Origin: Pacificispira sp033344895
Lineage (GTDB): Bacteria; Pseudomonadota; Alphaproteobacteria; UBA8366; Aestuariispiraceae
Direction: 5' to 3'
Assembly: GCA_965229685.1 (NCBI GenBank)
Contig: OZ245920.1
Location: forward strand, 2,976,001-3,040,000
Length of the DNA: 64,000 bases
The stretch's first letter is position 1, and each line of letters opens with the position of its first letter. The notes under the pieces were generated by a model. The model saw nothing but the letters and a program-made list of their open reading frames with translations. It searched no databases and was not told where the DNA came from. This document shows, piece by piece, positions 34,653 to 42,582 of this stretch. The position numbers and the translations under genes are program-made.

Positions 34653-35582
34653 TCAGAATGCGACCGCGTCGGCGCCCTTCAGCCCCAGACGGCGACGTGC
34701 CTCTTCCGGCGTCGCGACTTCGCGGCCCAGCGCCTCGACAATCGTGCGGATCTTTCGGACCTGATCGGCGTTGCTGCGCGCCAGTTCGCCCTTGCCGATG
34801 TAAAGGCTGTCTTCGAGCCCGACCCGCAGATTCCCGCCCAGCATCGCGCTCTGGGTCGCGAAATTCATCTGGTGGCGACCGGCCGCCAGCACGGACCATT
34901 CGAACTGGTCGCCGAACAACCGCGTCGCGACCTTTTCCAGATGGATCAGATTGTCCAGATCCGCGCCCATACCGCCCATGATCCCGAACACCATCTGGAT
35001 GAAGAAGGGCGGCTTCACCATGCCCTGATCCACGAACCAGGCCAGATTGTAGAGGTGCCCCAGGTCGTAGCACTCGAACTCGAACCGTGTGCCGTGCCCC
35101 TCCCCCAACGTCTTGAGGATGTATTCGATGTCTTCGAACGTGTTCTTGAAGATGAAATCCTTCGTCATCTCCAGAAACGCCGGCTCCCATTCGTGCTGCC
35201 AGTCCTGATATTTCTGCAGCAATGGAAACAGTCCGAAATTCAACGACCCGACATTCAGCGACGCCATTTCCGGTGAGGCACGATCGGCGGCGCGCAGACG
35301 CTCCTCCCGCGTCATGCCCAGCCCGCCACCAGTCGATATGTTTATGACGGCATCTGTGGACTGCTTGATCACCGGCAGGAACTCCATGAACCGGTCCGGG
35401 CTGGGATCCGGCTTTCCGGTTTCCGGGTCGCGGGCATGCAAGTGGATTATGCTGGCACCGGCCTCCGCCGCGTCGATCGATTGCCGCGCGATATCCTGCG
35501 GCGTGATCGGCAGATGGGGCGACATGGTCGGTGTGTGAATGCCGCCGGTCGGGGCACAGGTAATGATAACGGGTTTTGTCAT
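34653..35582 (-). CDS. Beta-keto acid cleavage enzyme (BKACE family)
   Basis: A 309-residue zinc enzyme of the 3-keto-5-aminohexanoate cleavage family (formerly DUF849). The metal-binding HLHARD near residue 47 and the downstream NISTGGG loop are present. BKACE enzymes react a beta-keto acid with acetyl-CoA to give acetoacetyl-CoA or another CoA ester. With a carnitine-dehydrogenase-like gene in the same cluster, dehydrocarnitine cleavage to glycine betaine is a reasonable proposal. Confidence 0.88.
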   Translation of the reverse strand: MTKPVIITCAPTGGIHTPTMSPHLPITPQDIARQSIDAAEAGASIIHLHARDPETGKPDPSPDRFMEFLPVIKQSTDAVINISTGGGLGMTREERLRAADRASPEMASLNVGSLNFGLFPLLQKYQDWQHEWEPAFLEMTKDFIFKNTFEDIEYILKTLGEGHGTRFEFECYDLGHLYNLAWFVDQGMVKPPFFIQMVFGIMGGMGADLDNLIHLEKVATRLFGDQFEWSVLAAGRHQMNFATQSAMLGGNLRVGLEDSLYIGKGELARSNADQVRKIRTIVEALGREVATPEEARRRLGLKGADAVAF

Positions 35583-35592
35583 GGCGGCTTCC

Positions 35593-36345
35593 TTACAGCT
35601 TCATCTGCTGAACCTGGGCGCTGAGGCCGCCATCCAGAACCCAGAGTTGCCCGCTGGCATAGCGCGCTTCGGAAGAGGCCAGCCAGTTGACCAGATTGGC
35701 GATATCCTCTGGCGTGCCATAGCGGCGCATGGGGTGCACGTCGCGCACGGCCTGCTGCAAGGTATCGATGTCGCCGTGATCTCGGAAAAAGCTCTGCAGC
35801 ATCGGGGTGTCGATGTAACCGGGGCAGATCGCATTGACGCGGATACCTTCCGGCCCGTGATCGCAGGCCATGGCCTTGGTCAGGGCATGGACCGCGCCCT
35901 TGGTCGCGCAATAGGCGGCCAGCCCCGGATCGGCGATGAACCCGTCATAGGATCCGAAATTGATGATACCGGCATCGCTACCGCGGCGCAGTCGGGGCAG
36001 CGCCGCCTTCGACATCAGGAACATCGCGGTCACGTTGATCGCGAAAATCCGGTTCCATTCCGCCAGCGTGGTTTCCTCGATCGTCTTTTCGATCTCGATG
36101 CCGGCAGCATTGACCAGCACATCCAGCGAGTCTCCGGGCAATCCATCGAAGAAGGCGGTGACCGCCCCCTCGTCGGTTACGTCCAGCGCATGAACCGTGA
36201 CCCCGTCCGGCACCGGCTTGTCCAGTCCGGCAATATCACAGGCATGAACCGTGGCCCCTTCTCGGGCGAAGCGGGCACAGACCGCCGCGCCGATGCCGCC
36301 ACATCCGCCGGTCACGACGGCAGTCTTTTGCTCCAGCGCCCCCAT
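35593..36345 (-). CDS. Short-chain dehydrogenase/reductase (SDR)
   Basis: A 250-residue classical SDR with TGGCGGIG, catalytic Ser in NFGSYDG and the Tyr/Lys pair in AYCATKGAV. The ATG at 36345 overlaps the Rieske oxygenase stop; the GTG one codon upstream is possible. It is the second SDR of the cluster and not a close copy of the first. Confidence 0.87.
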   Translation of the reverse strand: MGALEQKTAVVTGGCGGIGAAVCARFAREGATVHACDIAGLDKPVPDGVTVHALDVTDEGAVTAFFDGLPGDSLDVLVNAAGIEIEKTIEETTLAEWNRIFAINVTAMFLMSKAALPRLRRGSDAGIINFGSYDGFIADPGLAAYCATKGAVHALTKAMACDHGPEGIRVNAICPGYIDTPMLQSFFRDHGDIDTLQQAVRDVHPMRRYGTPEDIANLVNWLASSEARYASGQLWVLDGGLSAQVQQMKL

Positions 36346-37496
36346 CACGCAGCCCCCTGGCGATAGGCATCCAGAAGCAATCCATGGAAGTGATGCAGCG
36401 CATGTTCCGACAGTCCGGATCCGTTCGGGTCCGACACGATCCAGCCCTGATCAAAAGCGGGGGTTTCCATGCCGCGCTGAACCGACTCGCACAGGGCTAT
36501 GTCCTCCGGCTGCAGCACGTCGTCGATATAACGGATCGCGTCCAGTTCGGCGGCGTTCGGCTCCGGCTCTTGGAGATAGAAATCGTAGGTTTCGATCGTC
36601 CGGTCCACATCGACCGGGATCACGTTCAGGATCAGGAAGTTGCCGCGTCCGGGATAGCGCATCATGCAGGTGTTCGGCCACAGCCACCATACGGCGTGGT
36701 CCTTCACCGTCGCGCCCTCCACCGAATAGGCGCTGTTGGCGGACTTGCCGGCCTCGGCCATGTGACTGGAATAGATGCCATGGGTGGTGACCTTGTAGGT
36801 CTCCATATCCACCAACGTGACAAAGTCCTTATGGGCGGTATGGCAGTGATAGCATTCCAGGAAGTTGTCGATGACATTCTTCCAGTTCGACCTGATATCG
36901 TAGGTCAGTCGATGGGCAAAGGTCAGGCGCTCCACATCCGGCGCATAATGACGGATTTCACCGGCCAGGTCGCCAGTCTGTTCCGCCAGTGACGCCGCAT
37001 CCGGATCCAGATTGACGTAAACGAAGCCGCAGAACTCCTCGACCTGAACCTGGGACAGGCAGATATCTTCGGTCTTGAAGCCTTCCAGCCCCCCGGTTTC
37101 GCGCGCGGCACGCAACTTGCCGGCCAGATCGTAGGACCAGGCGTGATAGGGACAGGTGATCATCCGCGCCTTGCCCGACCCGCTGAGCAGTTGGTGCGCC
37201 CGGTGCTTGCAGACATTGTAGAAGGCACGCAAGGCGCCCTGACGGTCGCGCACAACGGCAATGGGGGACCCGGCGATATCGGCGGTCACATAGCTTCCAG
37301 GATCCCGCACAGATTCGGCGTGACACACCCATTGCCAGGACTTCGCAAAAACCGTCCGGCGCTCATGATCGAACCATTTGCGGCGGGTATAGGCATCCGC
37401 ATGCAGAGACTTTGTGCTCTGTGGGTTATCCGTATAGCCCGTGCCGATCCGGCGCAGGTCTTCCGCACCGATATCGATATCCGGCATTGCGCTCAT
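36345..37496 (-). CDS. Rieske non-haem iron oxygenase, large subunit (carnitine/betaine type)
   Basis: A 383-residue oxygenase. The Rieske cluster ligands are Cys96-x-His98 and Cys115-x2-His118 (CKHRAH, CPYHAW). The mononuclear iron site is in NWKNVIDNFLECYHCHTAH, with a Glu-Cys-Tyr-His order like CntA carnitine oxygenase. Such enzymes cleave carnitine to trimethylamine and malic semialdehyde or demethylate betaines. No reductase (CntB/GbcB type) gene is linked, so electrons must come from elsewhere. It is the first gene of the minus-strand cluster. Confidence 0.88.
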   Translation of the reverse strand: MSAMPDIDIGAEDLRRIGTGYTDNPQSTKSLHADAYTRRKWFDHERRTVFAKSWQWVCHAESVRDPGSYVTADIAGSPIAVVRDRQGALRAFYNVCKHRAHQLLSGSGKARMITCPYHAWSYDLAGKLRAARETGGLEGFKTEDICLSQVQVEEFCGFVYVNLDPDAASLAEQTGDLAGEIRHYAPDVERLTFAHRLTYDIRSNWKNVIDNFLECYHCHTAHKDFVTLVDMETYKVTTHGIYSSHMAEAGKSANSAYSVEGATVKDHAVWWLWPNTCMMRYPGRGNFLILNVIPVDVDRTIETYDFYLQEPEPNAAELDAIRYIDDVLQPEDIALCESVQRGMETPAFDQGWIVSDPNGSGLSEHALHHFHGLLLDAYRQGAA

Positions 37497-37617
37497 CGCC
37501 CAATTCTCCCGATCTGGGTATTGCAGGAACTGTCCGGAGGCCCTCCGGCATCCGGAACGATGGGTTCAGAATAGGGGCAGCAAACCCCGCGCACCTAAAT
37601 AAATTCGCCACCAATCT

Positions 37618-38622
37618 TCACTTTTTCGACGGCACCGGATGCATGGGCCAGGCGCGATACTCAAACGGGATGCGTCCTTCGATCCGGTCGCTGCGCGGGG
37701 TCGTCCGAAAACGGTCGCGATAGGCACGGGCAAAGTATTCCGCACTTTCAAAGCCGCAGGCCACCGCGACGGACAGGATGCTCATTTCAGTTTGCGTGAT
37801 CAGCGACCGGCCGCGATCCAACCGGATGTTTCTGTAGTACTGAACCGGCGAGCACTTCGTATGCGACCGAAACAGCCGCGCCAACTGCCGCTGGGACAGT
37901 CCGATCGCATCGGCGATATCCGGAATTGCCAGCGGCACTTCCAGATTGGCCTCCATCAGCCGGATTGCCTCCCTCAGCGCATCCGGTGTGGTCTGACCGA
38001 AGGGGACACGGTTCGTCACGTTCTGCCTCTCGCCCGGCAGACGAATCCGGTCGTGCAGCACGTAGCGCGCGCAGGCATTCGCCAGTTCCGCGCCATGATC
38101 CCGCTCCAGGATGTGCAATGCCAAATCGGTCGACGCCGTCCCGCCCGCGCAGGTCAGGATCGCATTATGGGCGCAGATGAGTTCCTCCGTGCAGGTGATC
38201 TCGGGATAGACCTCCTGGAAGGAATCGATGTGCTCGTAATGGGTCGCAACCTTGCCGCCGGTCAGCAATCCCGCGCGGGCCAGCAGGAAGGCCCCGGTGT
38301 CGATTCCGCAGATCCGGATGCCCCGGCGCCCCCAGCTCCGAATGGATGCCATCACGATTTCGCTGTCATAGAACCGTTCCGGCGTCCAGCTGGAGGAGAC
38401 GACGCCTATGCCGGGTTCGAATGCCCCGACTTCCGACAGGGGCCGTACCGCCAATTGAACCCCATTGCTGGCCTTCTCATGATCGGCCGTCAGCGCGAAC
38501 AGTTGCCACGTGTAGTGCGCCACGCCGCTCAGATAGTTGGCGGCACGGAAGGGGTCGATGAAGGACAGCGTCGCGGCTGCATTGAATCCGGGAACCACGA
38601 TGACGGCAATCCGCTGGGTCAG
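37618..38622 (-). CDS. GATase1-like AraC-family regulator (CdhR/GbdR type), probable CTG start
   Basis: A 334-residue regulator: N-terminal DJ-1/GATase1-like domain (IAVIVVPGFNAAATLSFIDPF) and C-terminal AraC HTH (PLAIPDIADAIGLSQRQLARLF). Pseudomonas CdhR and GbdR, which control carnitine and betaine genes, have this layout, so it probably controls the adjacent cluster. The first canonical start is GTG at 38598, inside the conserved first beta strand. A CTG at 38622 has GAGGAGG six bases upstream and gives the usual N-terminus (LTQRIAV read as MTQRIAV). No other start exists before an in-frame TGA. Confidence 0.83.
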   Translation of the reverse strand: MTQRIAVIVVPGFNAAATLSFIDPFRAANYLSGVAHYTWQLFALTADHEKASNGVQLAVRPLSEVGAFEPGIGVVSSSWTPERFYDSEIVMASIRSWGRRGIRICGIDTGAFLLARAGLLTGGKVATHYEHIDSFQEVYPEITCTEELICAHNAILTCAGGTASTDLALHILERDHGAELANACARYVLHDRIRLPGERQNVTNRVPFGQTTPDALREAIRLMEANLEVPLAIPDIADAIGLSQRQLARLFRSHTKCSPVQYYRNIRLDRGRSLITQTEMSILSVAVACGFESAEYFARAYRDRFRTTPRSDRIEGRIPFEYRAWPMHPVPSKK

Positions 38623-38778
38623 GGCGCACTCCTCCTCGACACATGCAGCGATGCCTCAGTATCGCGCCTTTCCGAGCGGAAGGCCAGTAACCGCGCGTCG
38701 GCTGCGTTGCTTACGACACAAAATCCGAAGCGGTCTGGCTTGACAAGGATCGGCCCGGAATTGTTTGCTGTGCGTCAG

Positions 38779-39654
38779 ATGCACAGCAAACCACGCCCCT
38801 CCCTGGAGAGTTTTCAGGCGCTTCTCGCCGCTGCCGAAACCGGCTCTTTCTCAGCCGCGGCCGAGGCGCTGAACATTACGCACGGGTCGGTCAGCCGCCG
38901 CGTTTCAGCCGTCGAGGCGTGGGCGGGTCGGCCGATCTTTCGGCGGCATGGACGCGGCGTTCAGGTGACCCTGGACGGTCAGTCGCTGATCGGTCGGATC
39001 GAACAGGCACTTGCCATGCTGGATGACAGTGCCCGGCTCGCCGAACGAGACGACGAGCTCGACATTGTGCGGGTCAGCGTGGTTCCGTCCTTTGCCCGCC
39101 TGTGGCTGTTGCCCAACACCCCGGCCCTGGAAGGCATGCCCCAGGACCTCGTCCTGGACATCGACATCAGCTACCGCGTGGCCTCCCTGTCCGAATCCCG
39201 GATCGCCATCCGCCACGGACGCGGCCATTGGCCCGGCGTTTCTGTCACGCCGCTGTTTCAGGAAAGGCTGATACCCGTCGCAGCCCCGGACATTGCCGAC
39301 AATCTGCGCGGCAGTTCCCCGGACCGGGTACTGGATTACCCGTTGATCCTGGATTCGCCGGACAGCATTTGGAAGATCTGGTTTGCCAGTTGTGATATCG
39401 ATTATGCCCGGCGCCCGCAGGATCGGACCTTTGCCGATTACGACATGACCCTGCTGGCGGCCGCTCAGGGTCTGGGCATTGCCATGTTGAGGGATCCATT
39501 CGGCCGGCAGGTTTGCGACAGCTACGGACTTCGCCCAGTTTCCGACCATCAGGCGGACAATCTGGACCGCTTCTTCCTTGTCACCCGTCTGGGTCATCGC
39601 AGCGACGCCACGGAACGGCTGTCGGAAAGGCTTATTGCTCTCACCGCGTCCTGA
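38779..39654 (+). CDS. LysR-family transcriptional regulator
   Basis: A 291-residue regulator with an N-terminal winged HTH (ESFQALLAAAETGSFSAAAE, THGSVSRRVSAVEAWAG) and an effector domain. It resembles GcvA-type regulators. It diverges from the GATase1/AraC gene, so both may act on the shared 156-base promoter gap. Its target and ligand are unknown. Confidence 0.85.
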   Translation: MHSKPRPSLESFQALLAAAETGSFSAAAEALNITHGSVSRRVSAVEAWAGRPIFRRHGRGVQVTLDGQSLIGRIEQALAMLDDSARLAERDDELDIVRVSVVPSFARLWLLPNTPALEGMPQDLVLDIDISYRVASLSESRIAIRHGRGHWPGVSVTPLFQERLIPVAAPDIADNLRGSSPDRVLDYPLILDSPDSIWKIWFASCDIDYARRPQDRTFADYDMTLLAAAQGLGIAMLRDPFGRQVCDSYGLRPVSDHQADNLDRFFLVTRLGHRSDATERLSERLIALTAS

Positions 39655-39821
39655 TCCGGGGCACGGTTCATGCGTTTTCCTCATCCGGACTGATGTGCAT
39701 GAGATACACATCTGACTGCAACATATCGCCATAGCTTCAGCGAAGCCACTTTGAGAGAGATGAGGCCTCTCGTCGGCCTGATCGGGTCGGCCGCAGCATG
39801 TCGCAGCAATGGAGAAACATT

Positions 39822-40229
39822 ATGCCGGAGGTTGCCAAGGGGTCCTGCCTGTGTGGTGCGGTTCGCTTCAGCGTTCCGCAGACCTTCCCCGTCGCCTATT
39901 TCTGCCATTGCGCCCAATGCAGAAAGATCACCGGAACCGCCTACGCGTCCAATCTGTTCGCGGATCCGGCCGGTTTCGTTTGGATGTCCGGTGAGGATCG
40001 CATTCAACGCTTCGATCATCCGTCTCGCGGGTTCACCAAGGCATTCTGCCGCGACTGCGGATCGGGCATTCCCTATCTGAACAGTGCCGGCACCAGAATG
40101 GTCGTTCCGGCGGGTTCACTGGATACGGAACCCGACATCGGGGCGGCGGACAGGATTTTCTGGGACGACCGCGCTGACTGGTGCGATATCGTCGATCTGG
40201 CGCCGCACCATTGCGGGTTCCCGGACTAA
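39822..40229 (+). CDS. GFA-family glutathione-dependent formaldehyde-activating-like protein
   Basis: A 135-residue zinc protein with GSCLCGAVRF, CHCAQCRK and FCRDCGSGIPY, the Cys ligands of the GFA/CENP-V fold. Most members have no proven enzyme role. The ATG at 39822 with GGAG upstream is better than the one at 39798. Formaldehyde produced by demethylation in the nearby cluster might explain its position, but this is only a guess. Confidence 0.85.
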   Translation: MPEVAKGSCLCGAVRFSVPQTFPVAYFCHCAQCRKITGTAYASNLFADPAGFVWMSGEDRIQRFDHPSRGFTKAFCRDCGSGIPYLNSAGTRMVVPAGSLDTEPDIGAADRIFWDDRADWCDIVDLAPHHCGFPD

Positions 40230-40261
40230 CCTCTCTCCTCCTTTCGCCAAAGGAAACAGCA

Positions 40262-40465
40262 ATGCCCTATGTCAACGTCCAGATCACCGCCGGTGTGACG
40301 CGTCAGCAGAAATCGGAAATGGTGCGCCAGATCACCGACACGCTGGTCACGGTCCTGAACAAGTCGCCCGAACACATCCACATCGTGCTGCAGGAGATTG
40401 AGGAACAGGACTGGGGCTATGCGGGCATGCTGACCGACGAATGGAAGGCGCAGCGGTCAGGATAA
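40262..40465 (+). CDS. 4-oxalocrotonate tautomerase-family protein
   Basis: A 67-residue protein starting MPYVNVQITAGVT, so Pro would be the N-terminal catalytic residue after Met removal, as in 4-OT. Arg and the VRQITDTLV helix fit the family. The substrate is unknown. It lies 32 bases after the GFA gene, preceded by AAAGGAAA, and overlaps the end of the convergent CitE-like gene by nine bases. Confidence 0.87.
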   Translation: MPYVNVQITAGVTRQQKSEMVRQITDTLVTVLNKSPEHIHIVLQEIEEQDWGYAGMLTDEWKAQRSG

Positions 40466-41338
40466 CCGGCGGTTCGGCGGCAAACCAGCCCGACCCAGAA
40501 GCTTTTCCGCCTGTCTCAGATGCGGCCGGTCGAGCATTTTCCCGTCCAACCGGGCGACGCCGTCCCCCGCCGCGGCCATGGCATCGACGACCTGTTTCGC
40601 CCAGGTAATCTGATCCTCTGTCGGCGCAAAAGCCCGGTGGATCGGATCAATCTGCACCGGATGGATCGCCAGCTTGCCGTCGAACCCGCAGGCCGAGGCG
40701 GCCAATGCCTCCGCGTTCAGTCCGGGCTCGTCACGAAAATTGGTGAACACCGCGTCAATGGCCGCGACGCCGGCGGCCTTCGCGGCGAACAGCATGGTGT
40801 CCCTGGCAAACCGGAAGGGCGAATGATAGGCACCATCCGTTGCCCTGTTGGCGACGGCACCAAGGTCGGCGGCCAGATCCTCGCCGCCCCATGCCATCCC
40901 CATGAGACGCGAATGAGACCAGTCTTCTTGCATGAGGGCCCGGACCGCGCGCACCGTCTCCGTGGCAATCGCCAGGATCCCGCACTCCGCCTCTAGGGCA
41001 TGGCGGGTCATGACGTCCGACAGCGCATCGATATCGTCACGCCCTTCGCATTTCGGCAGGACATAGCCGGCCGGCCCGGCAGCGGCCGTGGCAGCTATAT
41101 CCGCCTCGACCATGCCGGTTTCCAACGCGTTGACCCGAACGAAACGCGGCATCGGCGCGGGCCGTTTCAGGAACTCGGCAACTATGGTCCGGGCGGCGTC
41201 CTTCATTTCCGGCCCGACCGCGTCCTCCAGATCGAGGATCAGCGCACCGGCACCGCTCTCCAACGCCTTTTCCATCTTGCGCTCACTGTCGCCCGGTACG
41301 AAGAGGTAACTCAGGATCTGCACGGTGGACTCCGTCAT
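40457..41338 (-). CDS. HpcH/HpaI aldolase, CitE-like beta-hydroxyacyl-CoA lyase
   Basis: A 293-residue CitE-family protein with SYLFVPGDSERKMEKAL, LDLEDAVG (metal and Arg region) and the second acidic site in MAWGGEDLAADLG. Relatives split citramalyl-CoA, malyl-CoA or HMG-CoA-type esters to acetyl-CoA and a keto acid. It ends a five-gene operon with an acyl-CoA carboxylase and a MaoC hydratase, like the Mycobacterium tuberculosis accD1-accA1-maoC-citE group, and is the predicted final lyase. Confidence 0.88.
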   Translation of the reverse strand: MTESTVQILSYLFVPGDSERKMEKALESGAGALILDLEDAVGPEMKDAARTIVAEFLKRPAPMPRFVRVNALETGMVEADIAATAAAGPAGYVLPKCEGRDDIDALSDVMTRHALEAECGILAIATETVRAVRALMQEDWSHSRLMGMAWGGEDLAADLGAVANRATDGAYHSPFRFARDTMLFAAKAAGVAAIDAVFTNFRDEPGLNAEALAASACGFDGKLAIHPVQIDPIHRAFAPTEDQITWAKQVVDAMAAAGDGVARLDGKMLDRPHLRQAEKLLGRAGLPPNRRLS

Positions 41339-41356
41339 CGATCTAAGGTCGTTTCA

Positions 41357-42121
41357 CTATAGGGCCGAAATTCCGCCGGTCACGGAGATGGTCTGACCCG
41401 TGATCCTGGCCGCCGCAGGACTGGCCAGAAATACGGCCAGTGCCGCCAGATCCTCCGACTCAACGACGCCCAGATCGGCCATCGTCTCCGCCTTTGAGAA
41501 CAGTTTCCGCGCAAACGGGTTTGCCATCAGCGTTTCGTACAATGGCGTGTCGCGCACCACCGACGGGGTCAGGCAGTTGACGCGGATTTTCTGGCGCTTG
41601 GCTTCGATTGCCATGCCGCGACAGAACATGGCGATGCCCCCCATTGCCGCACCGATGGCGACTTCGCCCGGTGTCGCGATCTTGCCGGCATCGGACGCAA
41701 CGCACAGGATTGCCCCGCCGCCGGCCGCGGCCATGACGGGGTAGACTGCGCGACACGGTGTGATCACCGGCGCCAGCGTATTGGTCACGTCCGCCATCAG
41801 TTCCGCCGTCGGGATATCCTTCAGCAGACGCGGCATCGGATCGCCCCCGGCACAAGACAGCAGGACATCGATACCGCCCATGCGGTCCGCCGCCTCGGCG
41901 ACGATACGATCCGCGTCATCCGGATTGCCTGCATCGCCATGCACGAAACCGGCTGCGGTATTGTCCAATGCGTCCAGCGCGGCCGCGCCGCGCTCCGCTT
42001 TCCGGCCCGCCAAGGTGACCGCGCCGGCGCCTTCGGCCAGCATTCGGCGGGCGGAGGCTAGCCCGATGCCCGAGGTGCCGCCGACCACGAGAATTCGCAA
42101 TCCTTCAAGCGGACCCGTCAT
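41357..42121 (-). CDS. SDR-fold protein lacking the catalytic Tyr and Lys
   Basis: A 254-residue SDR with an intact cofactor motif VGGTSGIGLASA and the C-terminal TGQTISVTGG. The catalytic YxxxK position reads VAIGAAMGG, so Tyr is Ile and Lys is Met; the nearby Ser is kept in CVASDAG. Normal hydride transfer chemistry is therefore doubtful. It overlaps the MaoC gene by four bases and is translationally coupled. It might be a non-redox CoA enzyme, a regulatory subunit or a decaying gene; its full length argues against decay. Confidence 0.83.
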   Translation of the reverse strand: MTGPLEGLRILVVGGTSGIGLASARRMLAEGAGAVTLAGRKAERGAAALDALDNTAAGFVHGDAGNPDDADRIVAEAADRMGGIDVLLSCAGGDPMPRLLKDIPTAELMADVTNTLAPVITPCRAVYPVMAAAGGGAILCVASDAGKIATPGEVAIGAAMGGIAMFCRGMAIEAKRQKIRVNCLTPSVVRDTPLYETLMANPFARKLFSKAETMADLGVVESEDLAALAVFLASPAAARITGQTISVTGGISAL

Positions 42122-42582
42122 GCCCTGGGCTCCGCCGGTCGCTTCATCATCAGCGCCGCGCGATCGCAGACACCGCACAACGCCCCGTCCTGATTGAAGC
42201 ATTCATGGCGCAAGGTCACGATCCCCTCCGTCGGTCGAGACTTGCTCTCACGCTTGGCGATCACGGTCGTACGCATCCGGATCGTGTCACCCTCGAAAAG
42301 CGGATGCGGAAACTTCACTTCGCTCATGCCCAGATTGGCAACCGTGGTCCCGAAGGTCGTGTCATTGACCGTCATGCCGACCATGCATCCCAGGGTCAGC
42401 AGCGAATTGACCAAGGGCCGTCCCCAGACCGATTTCGCGGCGGCATGCGCGTCGATGTGAACCGGTTGCGTGTTCATCGTAAGCAGAGAGAACCAGCGAT
42501 TGTCCGTCTCGGTAATCGTCCGCGTCCACTCATGATCGAAGACCATGCCCTCTTCGAATTCCTCATACCACAGGCCAGCCAT
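42118..42582 (-). CDS. MaoC-family enoyl-CoA hydratase
   Basis: A 154-residue hotdog-fold protein. The hydratase region is recognisable as TETDNRWFSLLTMNTQPVHID, with the catalytic Asp/Asn and His equivalents, followed by GRPLVNSLLTLGCMVGM. MaoC-type enzymes add water to unsaturated acyl-CoA. Between a carboxylase and a CitE-like lyase it would hydrate an alkylglutaconyl-type or mesaconyl-type CoA ester. Four-base overlaps on both sides show tight coupling. Confidence 0.87.
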   Translation of the reverse strand: MAGLWYEEFEEGMVFDHEWTRTITETDNRWFSLLTMNTQPVHIDAHAAAKSVWGRPLVNSLLTLGCMVGMTVNDTTFGTTVANLGMSEVKFPHPLFEGDTIRMRTTVIAKRESKSRPTEGIVTLRHECFNQDGALCGVCDRAALMMKRPAEPRA

